A stretch of DNA of 64,000 nt, from positions 1 through 64,000 of the forward strand of contig CABSNK010000015.1 in assembly GCA_902479075.1 (NCBI GenBank). Direction: 5' to 3'. A program made the translations under genes and the position numbers. Source of the stretch: an uncultured Collinsella sp. (GTDB lineage: Bacteria; Actinomycetota; Coriobacteriia; Coriobacteriales; Coriobacteriaceae). Numbering within the stretch: the stretch's first letter is position 1; each line of letters opens with the position of its first letter. Of the stretch, positions 1-8,487 are shown piece by piece. The notes beneath the pieces were generated by a model. The model was not told where the DNA came from. It searched no databases and saw nothing but the letters and a program-made list of their open reading frames with translations.

Positions 1-23
1 AACTGCGGGAGCGAGCCATCAGC

Positions 24-175
24 TCAATGTGTTCGGCTGAGATCGGAAATCAACCTGAGCGTATCGGGAATCTGGTCGCTGATTTCGTCCGCATTTGCTT
101 GCGAAAAACCAAAACGCTCCTCGCGCTTGGCGAACACGGTGAGGCCCGCCGCCTTGCACGCAGCGATCGATGATG
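24..175 (-). pseudogene. C-terminal fragment of a HAD-family hydrolase
   Basis: The minus-strand frame ending in TGA at 24-26 encodes about 50 residues resembling the C-terminus of beta-phosphoglucomutase-like HAD hydrolases (AACKAAGLTVFAKREERFGF, then a DQIPDTL tail). No HAD motif I or cap domain precedes it. Instead, from about position 175 the sequence becomes nearly identical to the start of the PTS IIB gene at 7553, including its Shine-Dalgarno, with the IIB start codon changed to ACG. This looks like a deletion that joined the first bases of a lost IIB gene to the tail of a HAD gene. Family assignment is by motif resemblance only. Confidence 0.55.
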
Positions 176-372
176 CTCGTGTGATGTTGGCTTCCTTCCT
201 TTGCTTGCGAGGCGCGTCACTCGTCCTGCTGAGCCGCGGGCCCATCGTTCGGCGTGGCCTGCCTGCGCGGGGCATGCCGGGAATTGATGTAGTCGTATGC
301 GTAGGCGATCTCCGTGACGGGGACCTCCACGTGGTAATGGGCGGAAATGTCAGAGAAGCTCGTGCGGAATGC
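176..372. repeat. Duplicated regulator 3' end (copy A, left part)
   Basis: This stretch, covering the 3' end of the intact LevR-type gene and the bases after it, recurs at about 7545-7772 with roughly 90% identity. The second copy has about 21 extra bases just after the regulator stop codon. The homology ends at an ATGC (369-372), which is also the deletion junction in the other copy. Confidence 0.85.
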
Positions 373-2970
373 CTCGACGAAATCGTTGTGTTCATTGGCG
401 AAGCGCTGCTCGTCTGCGTAGTTCTCGATGGGGCTTCTGGTCACGAGGCGCTCCACGAGACAACACAGGTGCACGTAGAGCCCCATGCTCACACGAGCGC
501 CAATCACGTCTCCGGTGAGCTGCTGGAGCCGCTCTGCGGCACTCTCGATTTCGCCGAAGAGCTTGTTGGGGTTAAGGATTGTGATGGACTCGACCACGTT
601 CCTGAGGGTCATGTTCTTGACGAGATTCTGGTGGAACGTGCGCAAGCTGTCAGCGTCGAGCAAGCGTGCGAAGGCGCGGTCTATCTGGGCCGTTCCTTCG
701 CCGGCGATGAGTTCCTCGAGCGAAATGAACGGGACTCCGTCGGCGTGCGGATTGTCCGTGCCGATGACCGAGCGCACGTTGTACTGGGAGAAGGCGGCAT
801 CCTCAGATCCGTTATTGGCGAGCTGCCGCCAGTCAACGGCGACAAGCCGCGCGGGGGACTCGCCAGGCAGGCTCTGCGCCACGAGATCGCGGATCCGCGC
901 AGCTGCGTCAAGTCCGCCTTCGGAGCAGAAGACAATCGCGTCCGGCCGGGCGTTGCGCGCCACGATGTGATAATTACAGGTGCAAGCTGCCGCAGCATCG
1001 TCGAGAACCTCTCGCACGGAGCGACCCGCGATAAGTCCGGCGCCAACCTCCACCGCAAGGCCGGTAGAGGCGTTGTTTATGATGCCGAGCGTCATGCCGG
1101 AGGTGGATTCCAGACTCTTATAAATATCCTGGAGCGATCCCATGTCCACGAGGATGACGACCTCGTCTGCGTAGGAGAAGCGGTCGATGATTTGCTGAAG
1201 AGGAACAGCGACGTCCGTAACCTTCTGGTCGTAGGGCATGTCGATGGCCTCGAAGACCCTCGTGTCAAGAATCCGATTGGCGGCGTCGGCGATGCTCGTG
1301 GCGGTCGAGTAGCCATGACTGAGGACGATACCGACGCTCCGACGACGCTTAGACGGGTCGAGTGCGAGTGCCGCATGCGCAAGGACGAGCAGACACGTGA
1401 GATCGTCGAGTGCGATGCCGAGCGTGGCCTTGAGTTCATCAGCGATGCAGGCGCAGACAGTAACGGCAAAGCGGTTGCGCTGGGCCACGACGCCGCGCAT
1501 GCCGGAAAGCTCGCTTGCATGGGAGCTCTTCCAACGCGAGAGGCTTGCGGGCGGCCACAGCTGGAGGCAGATGCCCTGGGCGATTAGATGCGAGCTCTTT
1601 CGGGACAAATCGATCGAGTAGAGTTCGTTCACGGAAGTAACGACGCTGTCGGCGATCTGCTCGTATGCGTCGGACTTCGAGCGGCCCGGGTTTTGCCCGA
1701 ACGCCAGGTAGTCCTCGAGGTCGCGGGCTCGCTCCACCAGCTGAGCGCTGCACGCGCCCCCATCAAGCGTGCCTTCGCGATAGCTCTCGTATGGCTCCAG
1801 CATGGCGTCGAGTACATGCCGTGCGCGGTCGTCCGCCTGGCTTTGGATGCTCCGGGTGGTGTCGATGAGCTGCATGTCGTTCTCGCTGCGCTCGAGTGCG
1901 GAGCCGGCAAGGATTGCGGAGGGAAGCTGGTAGGTGCGAATCTCCAGGCTGTCACCCTTCGTGTCTAGATAGGCCTCGGCGCAACAGTTGGTGATGCAGT
2001 CGCGCAGGCCGCGTACGTTCTCCTCGAAGTTGGTGCCGGCGAGGGCTCGGAAGGCTCCGCGACTTATGAGGATGTCGCGTCCTATGCGTCGGCCCTCCTC
2101 CTTGAGGAAGTGGAGAGTCAGTTCCTCACGCTCCTCCTGGGTGCGCTCGCGCAGAGACGGCACCTGGGCGGACATGGGGATGCGACGCGTGAGGCTGCGG
2201 CACTCGGTACTGTCTGCCTCGTTTGAGGTGGCAAAGATAAGGCGCACAGCAGGGGCTGGCACAATGGCGCCCGCCTGTGCGGAGGCCCACTCCAAGAGCG
2301 CGTCCTGGGCAGCGGGTGAGAGGGCGTCGACGTCCTTGAGATAAACGATGCCGCCGCTCGCCCGATCTGCAGGCCCGCCATCTGCGCACAGGTCGTGAGT
2401 GAGCGCGCGGGCATCGTCTGCGTAATGCGAGCAGTCGATGCTCACAAGCTTGGCTTCCTGCTGCAGGACGCCGACGTTCTTGCCGTATTCGAGGGCAAGT
2501 TCGGCGAGTAGACCCTTGCCGGTTCCCGAGGCGCCACAGAGCAGGATGGGCAGGCCAGCTGGCGGGTACTTGAGCGCGGCGCAGAGCTGGCTGATGCAGG
2601 GCGCAAGGCTCAGCTCGTGACCGATTGCGCGGTCGAAGTCGAGTCGCTCGCCGTTTCCGAGCGTGGCGAAGAGCTGCTCGACCGAAGGGTAGGTGCTACG
2701 CTCAATGCGAGACTGGAAGAAGCGTTCGAGGGAGCGGCGGTGGAAGTAGCACACCGGTCGTGCCCCTGCTTTCACCACGAGGCCAGCGCGCACGAGCTCG
2801 TTGAGATACTGACTTGCCAGGCTGCGCGAGATGGCGAGCGAGTCGGTTATAGATGCCGTGGTGAAGTGGTCGAGACGGTTCTGGATGCGCCCGCCCCGCG
2901 TGCTGCCAAGCTCGCGCGTGATGCGATCGAGGTAGGCAAGCAGGTCTTTCTGTGTCTCGGGGATGTTCAT
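217..2970 (-). CDS. LevR-type PTS-regulated transcriptional activator
   Basis: A 917-aa regulator of the LevR/ManR class that would switch on a mannose-class PTS operon according to PTS phosphorylation state. Order: N-terminal winged HTH (about 1-80); AAA+ domain with Walker A GASGTGKG (146-153), Walker B IVYLKDVD (208-215) and a sensor FATSN; PRD1 (about 400-545, H461); an EIIA-Man-like domain with H552 in VLSHGYSTA; an EIIB-like segment; and PRD2 (about 770-890, H834). The GAFTGA loop that contacts sigma-54 is absent: the stretch before Walker B reads HDLCADGGPADRASGG. The ATG at 2970 is chosen because it has an AGGAG Shine-Dalgarno and begins the HTH; longer frames add unrelated residues. 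Its target is probably the IIB-IIC-IID-IIA-GH32 operon at 3519-7553, since the remnant of a second copy sits directly upstream of that operon. Confidence 0.85.
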   Translation of the reverse strand: MNIPETQKDLLAYLDRITRELGSTRGGRIQNRLDHFTTASITDSLAISRSLASQYLNELVRAGLVVKAGARPVCYFHRRSLERFFQSRIERSTYPSVEQLFATLGNGERLDFDRAIGHELSLAPCISQLCAALKYPPAGLPILLCGASGTGKGLLAELALEYGKNVGVLQQEAKLVSIDCSHYADDARALTHDLCADGGPADRASGGIVYLKDVDALSPAAQDALLEWASAQAGAIVPAPAVRLIFATSNEADSTECRSLTRRIPMSAQVPSLRERTQEEREELTLHFLKEEGRRIGRDILISRGAFRALAGTNFEENVRGLRDCITNCCAEAYLDTKGDSLEIRTYQLPSAILAGSALERSENDMQLIDTTRSIQSQADDRARHVLDAMLEPYESYREGTLDGGACSAQLVERARDLEDYLAFGQNPGRSKSDAYEQIADSVVTSVNELYSIDLSRKSSHLIAQGICLQLWPPASLSRWKSSHASELSGMRGVVAQRNRFAVTVCACIADELKATLGIALDDLTCLLVLAHAALALDPSKRRRSVGIVLSHGYSTATSIADAANRILDTRVFEAIDMPYDQKVTDVAVPLQQIIDRFSYADEVVILVDMGSLQDIYKSLESTSGMTLGIINNASTGLAVEVGAGLIAGRSVREVLDDAAAACTCNYHIVARNARPDAIVFCSEGGLDAAARIRDLVAQSLPGESPARLVAVDWRQLANNGSEDAAFSQYNVRSVIGTDNPHADGVPFISLEELIAGEGTAQIDRAFARLLDADSLRTFHQNLVKNMTLRNVVESITILNPNKLFGEIESAAERLQQLTGDVIGARVSMGLYVHLCCLVERLVTRSPIENYADEQRFANEHNDFVEAFRTSFSDISAHYHVEVPVTEIAYAYDYINSRHAPRRQATPNDGPAAQQDE

Positions 2971-3182
2971 GCGGCTGGTCCTCCTTTCGTCCCACACCTT
3001 ACGGGCGGGGTGGTGCTCGGGACGGGTTGGCGCCCGCGTTTTGTCACGGGCACGTGAACTTCGGCACTCCATGATACATCTGTAGTGGCATATGGCGACT
3101 TCTCGACACCTGCGCTCGACACAGCGAGCGGCAACAGCGCTGTCCGCCGAGCGCCTCACGGGCGTATCCCAACCGTAGGAGT
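2921..3182. repeat. Duplicated regulator 5' end and upstream region (copy A, right part)
   Basis: The first codons of the LevR-type gene, its Shine-Dalgarno and about 210 bp upstream recur at 7769-8025 with about 88-90% identity. Homology stops abruptly near 3182/8025. The shared upstream block presumably carries the original promoter; I could not recognise a sigma-54 promoter in it on the minus strand. Confidence 0.85.
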
Positions 3183-3261
3183 GCGCTTTGCCACCTTTGA
3201 CTGCCTCCCTGTCGGCAAGCGGCTCGCCGTTCGCTCCGTCTCTGACCACATCGCTCGAATC

Positions 3262-3372
3262 GACTCTGCCGCCGGCGCTGTGGTGGCCGTCGTGCCCGCA
3301 AAGGTCATCAAGCAGGCCGACGAGGTCACCGCGGGCAAGGTCTCCCTCGTCGACGCACTCAGGAATCTGTAG
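3262..3372 (+). pseudogene. C-terminal fragment resembling DapH acetyltransferase
   Basis: The plus frame ending at TAG 3370-3372 gives AGAVVAVVPAKVIKQADE followed by a KVSLVDALRNL tail. This resembles the C-terminus of tetrahydrodipicolinate N-acetyltransferase (DapH): a last left-handed-helix turn, PAKVIK, then the short tail. No hexapeptide repeats precede it, because the duplicated regulator upstream region ends just before. It is therefore a gene remnant cut at the edge of the duplication. Other hexapeptide acetyltransferases share PAKVIK, so the exact parent is uncertain. Confidence 0.45.
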
Positions 3373-3518
3373 GCGAGGCCCCTAAGGCCGCCTCGCTGTC
3401 GGCAGCCCGGGGCCATGTGCCATCAGGGCACAGGACGAGTCCGGTCGCCGGAATGCGGCCGGACCCGTTGTTCGCGTGTTTTGCTGGGGGAGTCGCTGTG
3501 GCGACGAGGTTCACTGGC

Positions 3519-4955
3519 TTACTTTTCCTGTTCGCGCAGCCCCTTCGCCAAGGCTATGTTGGACAGTTTGAGTTCGCCATTCGTTACCGTAACAGCAAGC
3601 GAGTGGCCGAACTTCTCGCAGACGCGTGTCGTGAGTGCGGTACCGTCGAGGTAGAGGACGAGGATGTTGTCGTCAACGATGAGCTGCAGGTGGTAAGAAC
3701 GCCCGGACTCGAGCCAGACTGGCCTCCAAAGCCCCTTATCCATTACGCGGAACCACTTGTAACAGGGGCTCTTGTCGAACGAGAGCCGATTCGCGTCGAG
3801 GTCGAAGCGGTATTCGTACGACTCGTCGGTCTCGAGATTCTTGTAGGCTCGAATTGAGAAGTCGCAAGCGTCCCTGAACGTCACGTCTGCCTCGAAGCAG
3901 AAGATCTCGCCTGCGTTTTCGGTGATTACGCACTCCGTTCGTTCGTGGTCTCCGCGAAGCTCGATATCCGGGACGGCATCAGGGCACTCGAACGCATCCT
4001 TTATGCTTTGGGGAGGGCGAACGCCGAGGGTGCCATTGGGGCGCTGGTACACCTCATGGGGCATAAACGAGCCACCCCAAAGCCAGTTGGCCCGGTCATC
4101 GTCGTTCTCGCGCGTGGGGACCCAGCCGGACAGAATCCTGCGCGATCCGTCGAAGGCGGTCCGTCCGGCGTAATACGCCCTCCCGTCGAAGGCGTCATCT
4201 CTCGGCTTCTCCCACGGACCGTAGAGATCGCGGCTCATGCGGTAGACGATCTTGTTCTCGTCGCTGTACTCAGAGTAGACCAGGTACCACCAATCGCCAA
4301 TTTTAAAAATGTCTGGCATTTCGAACATGGTGTAGAGGCCGGGGGCCCAGAAGTCGCCCTTGAACTGCCAGTGCTCGAGGTCCTTCGACGTAAAGTGAAC
4401 GAGCCTGCCAGTTTGGAGGGTTTTGGAGGGGTCGTCTCCCTTACGCGTGCCCAGTACGAGGAGGTATTCCTTCCGGTCGTCATCCCATATTACGAAAGGG
4501 TCGCGCCAGTTGCGCCCATCGTATCCTGGCTGAGGCGTGAGCTCTACTGCAACGCCCGTCTTTTTCCACGTCGCATAATCATCCGAGCAGGCCTTCGCCT
4601 GCATGAGCACCTGGGACGTTTTGCCTTCTCGCAGGTAGTTGCGGTTGAACCCGGTATAGAAAGCGCGTACCTCCCCTTTTGCCTCGTAAACGGTTCCGGC
4701 GTAGATGAACTGGTCTTGGTCGTCTTCTCCGCCGTGGGGGATCGCCGTTCCGTGTTCCTGGTACGTCACGAAGTCCTGGGTGGTCGCGAGCGACCACCCA
4801 AAGGGCTGTCCTTCGGCAAGCGGAGCGGGGTCGCGCGTGTCACGCTGGTGGTATAGATAGAACGTGCCGTCCTTGCCGAAGGGCATGACGTCTCCCACCC
4901 ACACGTCCTTCGGTTGGTAGAACAGGTGCTGGTTATTGGTCGGGACTTTGCGCAT
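3519..4955 (-). CDS. Glycoside hydrolase family 32-like beta-fructosidase
   Basis: A 478-aa enzyme of the GH32 five-bladed propeller family, which hydrolyses fructosides such as sucrose phosphate or fructo-oligosaccharides. The nucleophile motif is diverged (WVGDVMPF, D22, in place of WMNDPNG). The RDP motif is present at 151-153 and the acid/base motif reads FEMPD (E212). A C-terminal beta-sandwich follows from about residue 320. No signal peptide is seen, so the substrate is probably imported by the PTS encoded directly upstream. The start is set by AAGGAGGA eight bases before ATG 4955. It is the last gene of the IIB-IIC-IID-IIA-GH32 operon (29 bp after IIA). The substrate is inferred from family and neighbours. 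Confidence 0.85.
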   Translation of the reverse strand: MRKVPTNNQHLFYQPKDVWVGDVMPFGKDGTFYLYHQRDTRDPAPLAEGQPFGWSLATTQDFVTYQEHGTAIPHGGEDDQDQFIYAGTVYEAKGEVRAFYTGFNRNYLREGKTSQVLMQAKACSDDYATWKKTGVAVELTPQPGYDGRNWRDPFVIWDDDRKEYLLVLGTRKGDDPSKTLQTGRLVHFTSKDLEHWQFKGDFWAPGLYTMFEMPDIFKIGDWWYLVYSEYSDENKIVYRMSRDLYGPWEKPRDDAFDGRAYYAGRTAFDGSRRILSGWVPTRENDDDRANWLWGGSFMPHEVYQRPNGTLGVRPPQSIKDAFECPDAVPDIELRGDHERTECVITENAGEIFCFEADVTFRDACDFSIRAYKNLETDESYEYRFDLDANRLSFDKSPCYKWFRVMDKGLWRPVWLESGRSYHLQLIVDDNILVLYLDGTALTTRVCEKFGHSLAVTVTNGELKLSNIALAKGLREQEK

Positions 4956-4984
4956 GTCTCGTCCTCCTTACTGTCGCGTCTTTC

Positions 4985-5389
4985 CTATTCGTCTTCTTCG
5001 TCAACGTCCGGAGTAAGATCTCCGAGGTAGACGAGCTGCTCTTTGGCTTGGGTGACGACATGCCTCACCACATCGGGAGTAAGCTGTCCGGCGTGGAGCG
5101 AGAGCTCGAGGGCCACGGGAAGGTTTACGCCGGTCACTATGAACGCGCCTCGCGGAGCCGAGCAGGCTACGAGCTGGTTTACGCTGCCCTGAAGGATGTC
5201 GGTGAGAACGAGGGTCTCGTCATCTTCGGCGATGCCCTCGAATGCGCTGGCGAGCTTCTCCTCGAGCGGGGTTTCGTCTGTAAACGCGCAGACAACCCTG
5301 ATGTCGTGCCCCGGTCCTATGATGGCCTTGAGCGTGTCTCCGAGTCCGGCTGCCAGGCCGTAGTGCGATGCAATGATGATGTGCCTCAT
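4985..5389 (-). CDS. PTS mannose/fructose-class EIIA
   Basis: A 134-aa cytoplasmic EIIA of the mannose-fructose-sorbose class that accepts phosphate from HPr on H9 (ASHYGLA) and passes it to IIB. The LTDILQGSVNQ and VTGVNLP segments are typical of the fold. It has an acidic C-terminus. Unlike the second PTS in this window, IIA is separate from IIB. It lies between IID (33 bp upstream) and GH32. The LevR-type regulator contains a homologous EIIA-like domain. Confidence 0.9.
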   Translation of the reverse strand: MRHIIIASHYGLAAGLGDTLKAIIGPGHDIRVVCAFTDETPLEEKLASAFEGIAEDDETLVLTDILQGSVNQLVACSAPRGAFIVTGVNLPVALELSLHAGQLTPDVVRHVVTQAKEQLVYLGDLTPDVDEEDE

Positions 5390-5422
5390 AATGCGTCCTT
5401 TGTGGGTTGGTCTAGCCCTAGG

Positions 5423-6283
5423 CTAGGCAGCAAGAATGCCGAAAGCCGCGCACACCCACGAGATGATGAGGATGCCGAGGACAATCTTGTTGATGCTGAC
5501 CTTGCGCTTGACGAGGGCGTAGACGATGGCTGTGGCTATTACGGGCAGCATGCCGACCATGATTTGGTCGAGGATGCCCGTCTGGACGTCGAGCGTGACG
5601 TCACCCATGGTGAACGTGAGACCACACGAGACCTTGATGACGGTGGGGATGAGCGCACCGACGACCATCATGCCAAGTGCCGACGTCGACTCGGTGAAAA
5701 CGGACATCTTCTCGGCAAGGGTCGTGAAGAGCTTGTCGCCGAACTTATAGCCTATGCGCCAGTCAAAGAGCTTCCATACGAAGATGGCGACGGCGACGGC
5801 GAGCCAGAGAAGCACGCCGACGGGGTTTCCCGCCTGTCCCATGTAGGCGGCGATGGAGCCGAAGATGGTGGGAATGAGGATGGCGAAGATCGTATCGCCG
5901 ACTCCTGAGAGGGAGCCCATGAGGCCAATCTTAAGGTCTTGGACCGCGTCGATGGCGTCATTGTGCCCCTTGTCCTCCAAGGCTAGGCCGGCGCCGAGGA
6001 GCAGGCCGCTTACCTGGGGAGTCGCATTGTAATAGCGATAGGTGCTCAGAAGTGACCTGCGGTAGCCCTCCTCGTCTCCTGCATAGATCTTGCGCAGGGC
6101 GGGTTCGGTTGCGAACATGACCGCCGGGGCACACTGGGACTCATAGTTATAGATGGACGCGCCGAGCATCCAGCGGCGGCCGCAACGGTCGAGATCGGAA
6201 ACGGTGAGGACTGGCTGGTACGTTCCGTCTGCCAGGCGGGTTGGCGCTTCGTTTGCCTTGGTGGCGTTAACTTCGTTACTCAT
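5423..6283 (-). CDS. PTS mannose/fructose-class EIID
   Basis: A 286-aa membrane component that forms the sugar channel with IIC. Typical IID features are visible: an N-terminal amphipathic stretch with RRWMLGASIYNYE, the GLLLGAGLALE and GLMGSLSGVGD motifs in the middle, and hydrophobic segments at the C-terminus. Its ATG, preceded by GGAGG, overlaps the last 8 bases of IIC, indicating translational coupling. Confidence 0.9.
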   Translation of the reverse strand: MSNEVNATKANEAPTRLADGTYQPVLTVSDLDRCGRRWMLGASIYNYESQCAPAVMFATEPALRKIYAGDEEGYRRSLLSTYRYYNATPQVSGLLLGAGLALEDKGHNDAIDAVQDLKIGLMGSLSGVGDTIFAILIPTIFGSIAAYMGQAGNPVGVLLWLAVAVAIFVWKLFDWRIGYKFGDKLFTTLAEKMSVFTESTSALGMMVVGALIPTVIKVSCGLTFTMGDVTLDVQTGILDQIMVGMLPVIATAIVYALVKRKVSINKIVLGILIISWVCAAFGILAA

Positions 6284-7049
6284 CTTCCAGACCTCCAGCG
6301 TCGAGGGCGTTTACGGACGGATTGCTGTGCGACTTGTAGTACTCGATGGCCGCGGCGGCACCGAGCAGGGCAATGGGGAGAATGCTTATCTGCAGGTAGG
6401 CGGCCAGAACGAAGCCAACGATGGCGTAGGCGATGAATTTCTTCATTGGCATGAAGGACAGAAGCATCGCAAGGCCGACGACGGGGAGGATACCGGCGGC
6501 GATGGAGAGGCCGGTCGTGAACCAGGAGGGCATGACGGAGAGGAAAGCGTTGACGGCATCGGCGCCAAAGAGCAGTACGGCAAACGTGGGGATGGCCGCC
6601 GTAAGGCCATAGAAGACCGGACCGAGGAAAAGTACGCTCTTCATCTGCGAGTACTTGCCCTCTTCGGCAAAGCGCTGCGAGGTACGCCCGAGGAAGCCGT
6701 TTGCCGTCTTGGCGATGACGTCGAGCTGAAGGCCGAGCATGCCGACTGCGATTCCGGCGGCAACGCCGACGCTCGCCTCCTGACCCGAGGTGATGGCAAC
6801 GACGGCGCCAATGATGGCGGCAGTGGGATAGTCGGGGACGGAGGCTCCTCCCATGGCCGCCACGCCCAGGCTCATGAGTTGGACGATGGCGCCGACGGCG
6901 AGGCCGGTTACGGGGTCGCCGAGCGCAAGTCCGACGAACCATGCTGGCGTGACGGACATGTTCGTGAGAATTTGTCCCGCGTTCTTCTCGGCTCCGTAGA
7001 TGAAGGCGATGAGTGTAACGACGGCTATCTGGATGATGGATGGTGTCAT
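6276..7049 (-). CDS. PTS mannose/fructose-class EIIC
   Basis: A 257-aa polytopic membrane protein of the IIC family. It has several hydrophobic helices, the ALGDPVTGLAVGAIVQLMSLG segment characteristic of the family, and a C-terminal AIEYYKSH tail. It starts at ATG 7049 after AAGGGAG. It lies 15 bp after IIB and overlaps IID by 8 bp. With IIB and IID it would import and phosphorylate a hexose or fructoside. Confidence 0.9.
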   Translation of the reverse strand: MTPSIIQIAVVTLIAFIYGAEKNAGQILTNMSVTPAWFVGLALGDPVTGLAVGAIVQLMSLGVAAMGGASVPDYPTAAIIGAVVAITSGQEASVGVAAGIAVGMLGLQLDVIAKTANGFLGRTSQRFAEEGKYSQMKSVLFLGPVFYGLTAAIPTFAVLLFGADAVNAFLSVMPSWFTTGLSIAAGILPVVGLAMLLSFMPMKKFIAYAIVGFVLAAYLQISILPIALLGAAAAIEYYKSHSNPSVNALDAGGLEDE

Positions 7050-7064
7050 AAGTTCACTCCCTTG

Positions 7065-7553
7065 CTAAAGCGTGATGATGCTGGAGAGCTCTACGGGCTT
7101 GTCGGCCGGCACATAGCGAACGGTGATGTCGCAGCCGGTGCCAGCAATCGCTCGATATGCGGGCAGCTCGTCTTTGGTGACGTAGGCGCGACTGCTCACC
7201 TGGACGGCGTCTGACCCCTCTTCGGGAAAGACTGTGCCTCCGACCACGAGTGTGGGAACAACCTGGCCCGTCTGTATGACGTCGAGGATGGTCTGGGGGT
7301 CTCGCGCCACGATGAAGACCGTGTGGTCGTCGTACTTGCCCGCCCGATAGTTCGTGAGAGCCGTCTCCTTGTTGATAATGGAGAGGGCGACTCCCGAGGG
7401 CTTTGCCATCCGCATGGCGGCCTTCTTGGTCGGGTCGTTGGCGACGATGTCATCGATGACCATGAGACGCTGCGGACGGAACTCGGGTACCCACTGGGTT
7501 GCCACTATGCCGTGTAGCAGGCGGTTGTCGATGCGTGCTGCGATGATGCTCAT
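7065..7553 (-). CDS. PTS mannose/fructose-class EIIB
   Basis: A 162-aa IIB that receives phosphate from IIA on H14 (IDNRLLHGIVATQW) and transfers it to the sugar. Start at ATG 7553, where the conserved MSIIAARIDNRLLHG begins and AAGGAAGG lies upstream; a longer frame adds 15 unrelated residues. It is the first gene of the PTS/GH32 operon. The region upstream is the deleted second copy of the LevR-type gene, so its promoter context has been rebuilt by that rearrangement. Confidence 0.9.
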   Translation of the reverse strand: MSIIAARIDNRLLHGIVATQWVPEFRPQRLMVIDDIVANDPTKKAAMRMAKPSGVALSIINKETALTNYRAGKYDDHTVFIVARDPQTILDVIQTGQVVPTLVVGGTVFPEEGSDAVQVSSRAYVTKDELPAYRAIAGTGCDITVRYVPADKPVELSSIITL

Positions 7554-8025
7554 GTGATGTTGGCTTCCTTCCTTTGCTTGCGTGACGCGTTTCGGCATGG
7601 CCTGTGCCGAAGCGCGTCATTCGTCCTGCCGGGCCGCGGACCCGTCGTTCAGCGTGGCCTGCCTGCACGGGGCATGCCGGGAATTGATGTAGTCGTATGC
7701 GTAGGCGATCTCCGCGACGGGGACCTCCACGTGGTAATGGGCGGAAATGTCAGAGAAGCTCGTGCGGAATGCGATCGAGGTAGGCTCTGTGTCTCGGGGA
7801 TGTTCATGCGGCTGGTCCTCCTTTCGCCACACACCTTACGGGCGGGGTGGTGCGCGGAACGGGTTGGCGCCAGTGTTTCGTCACGGGCGCGTGCACTTCG
7901 GCACTCCATGCTACATCTGAGTGGCATATGGCGACTTCTCGACACTCGCGCTCGACACAGCGAGCGGAAATGGCGCTGCCTGCCGAGCGCCTCGCGGGCG
8001 CATCCCGACCGCAGAAGTGAGCGCG
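7545..8025. repeat. Duplication copy B
   Basis: The second copy of the regulator borders, matching 176-372 and 2921-3182 in the same orientation. It separates the PTS operon from the gene fragments to its right. Confidence 0.85.
7617..7807 (-). pseudogene. Internally deleted second copy of the LevR-type regulator
   Basis: The sequence contains the start codon, Shine-Dalgarno and first 5-6 codons of the regulator joined directly to its last about 50 codons. Compared with 217-2970, about 2552 bp are missing between two ATGC tetranucleotides (369-372 and 2921-2924), and a further 11 bp are missing near codon 7. The sum is not a multiple of three, so the tail is out of frame. Translation from ATG 7807 would stop at 7649, 96 bp before IIB. 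It shows the ancestral order regulator-IIB-IIC-IID-IIA-GH32. Confidence 0.85.
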
Positions 8026-8100
8026 AAGGCTCGTCGAAGTGCTGGGTGGGGGACCGGCGGTCTGGATACGCGGTTTCGTTCGGCGAAGGCGGCGAGGCGA

Positions 8101-8223
8101 ATGGCATGGCGAACGTACGGGTTTGACGTGAACGGGTTGCCCGTGGCGGCGTGGTATCGGGAGGAGACGGTCGAGCAGGTGCTCGCGCCGCTGCTCGCCC
8201 GTCTCGCGCGCTCGCATCAGGAG
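8101..8223 (+). pseudogene. N-terminal fragment of a nucleoside/phosphoribulokinase-like kinase
   Basis: From ATG 8101 the reading frame gives YGFDVNGLPVAAWY and then ETVEQVLAPLLARL with an HQEKGS end. This resembles the first 40 residues of the phosphoribulokinase/uridine-kinase-like family found beside carbohydrate genes. The Walker A that should follow within about 15 residues is missing; the frame continues into unrelated sequence. From 8224 to 8487 I see no recognisable gene; a stretch at about 8235-8320 reads like coding sequence (VRIRYCDRDGHVSRTDIV) but I cannot assign it. Confidence 0.4.
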
Positions 8224-8487
8224 AAGGGGTCGCAGGCCCATCTCGGCAACCCGGTGCGCATACGCTATTGCGACCGGGACGGCCACGTGTCGCGAACGGA
8301 TATCGTCCGCCAGGTGGACGTCGCGCCGCGAAATGCAGACTCGCCTCAATCGTCGGTAAGGGGTGCCGCGGGCGATACGATGGAATCCACGGACCGCACC
8401 GCGCCGCCGAGATTGCGACGCGAACGCAGGCGATGCGCCCGAAAAACTCCTCCGCGCATGTAGGGCGAAACGCCAGATTGGAGCTCC

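Noticed and set aside
127..1587. 486-codon plus frame opposite the LevR-type gene
   Set aside because: Antisense of a gene with clear AAA+ and PRD domains.
7554..8030. Sigma-54 promoter upstream of the PTS IIB gene
   Set aside because: TTGGC and TTGCT occur but with wrong spacing and on the wrong strand; nothing matched on the coding strand.
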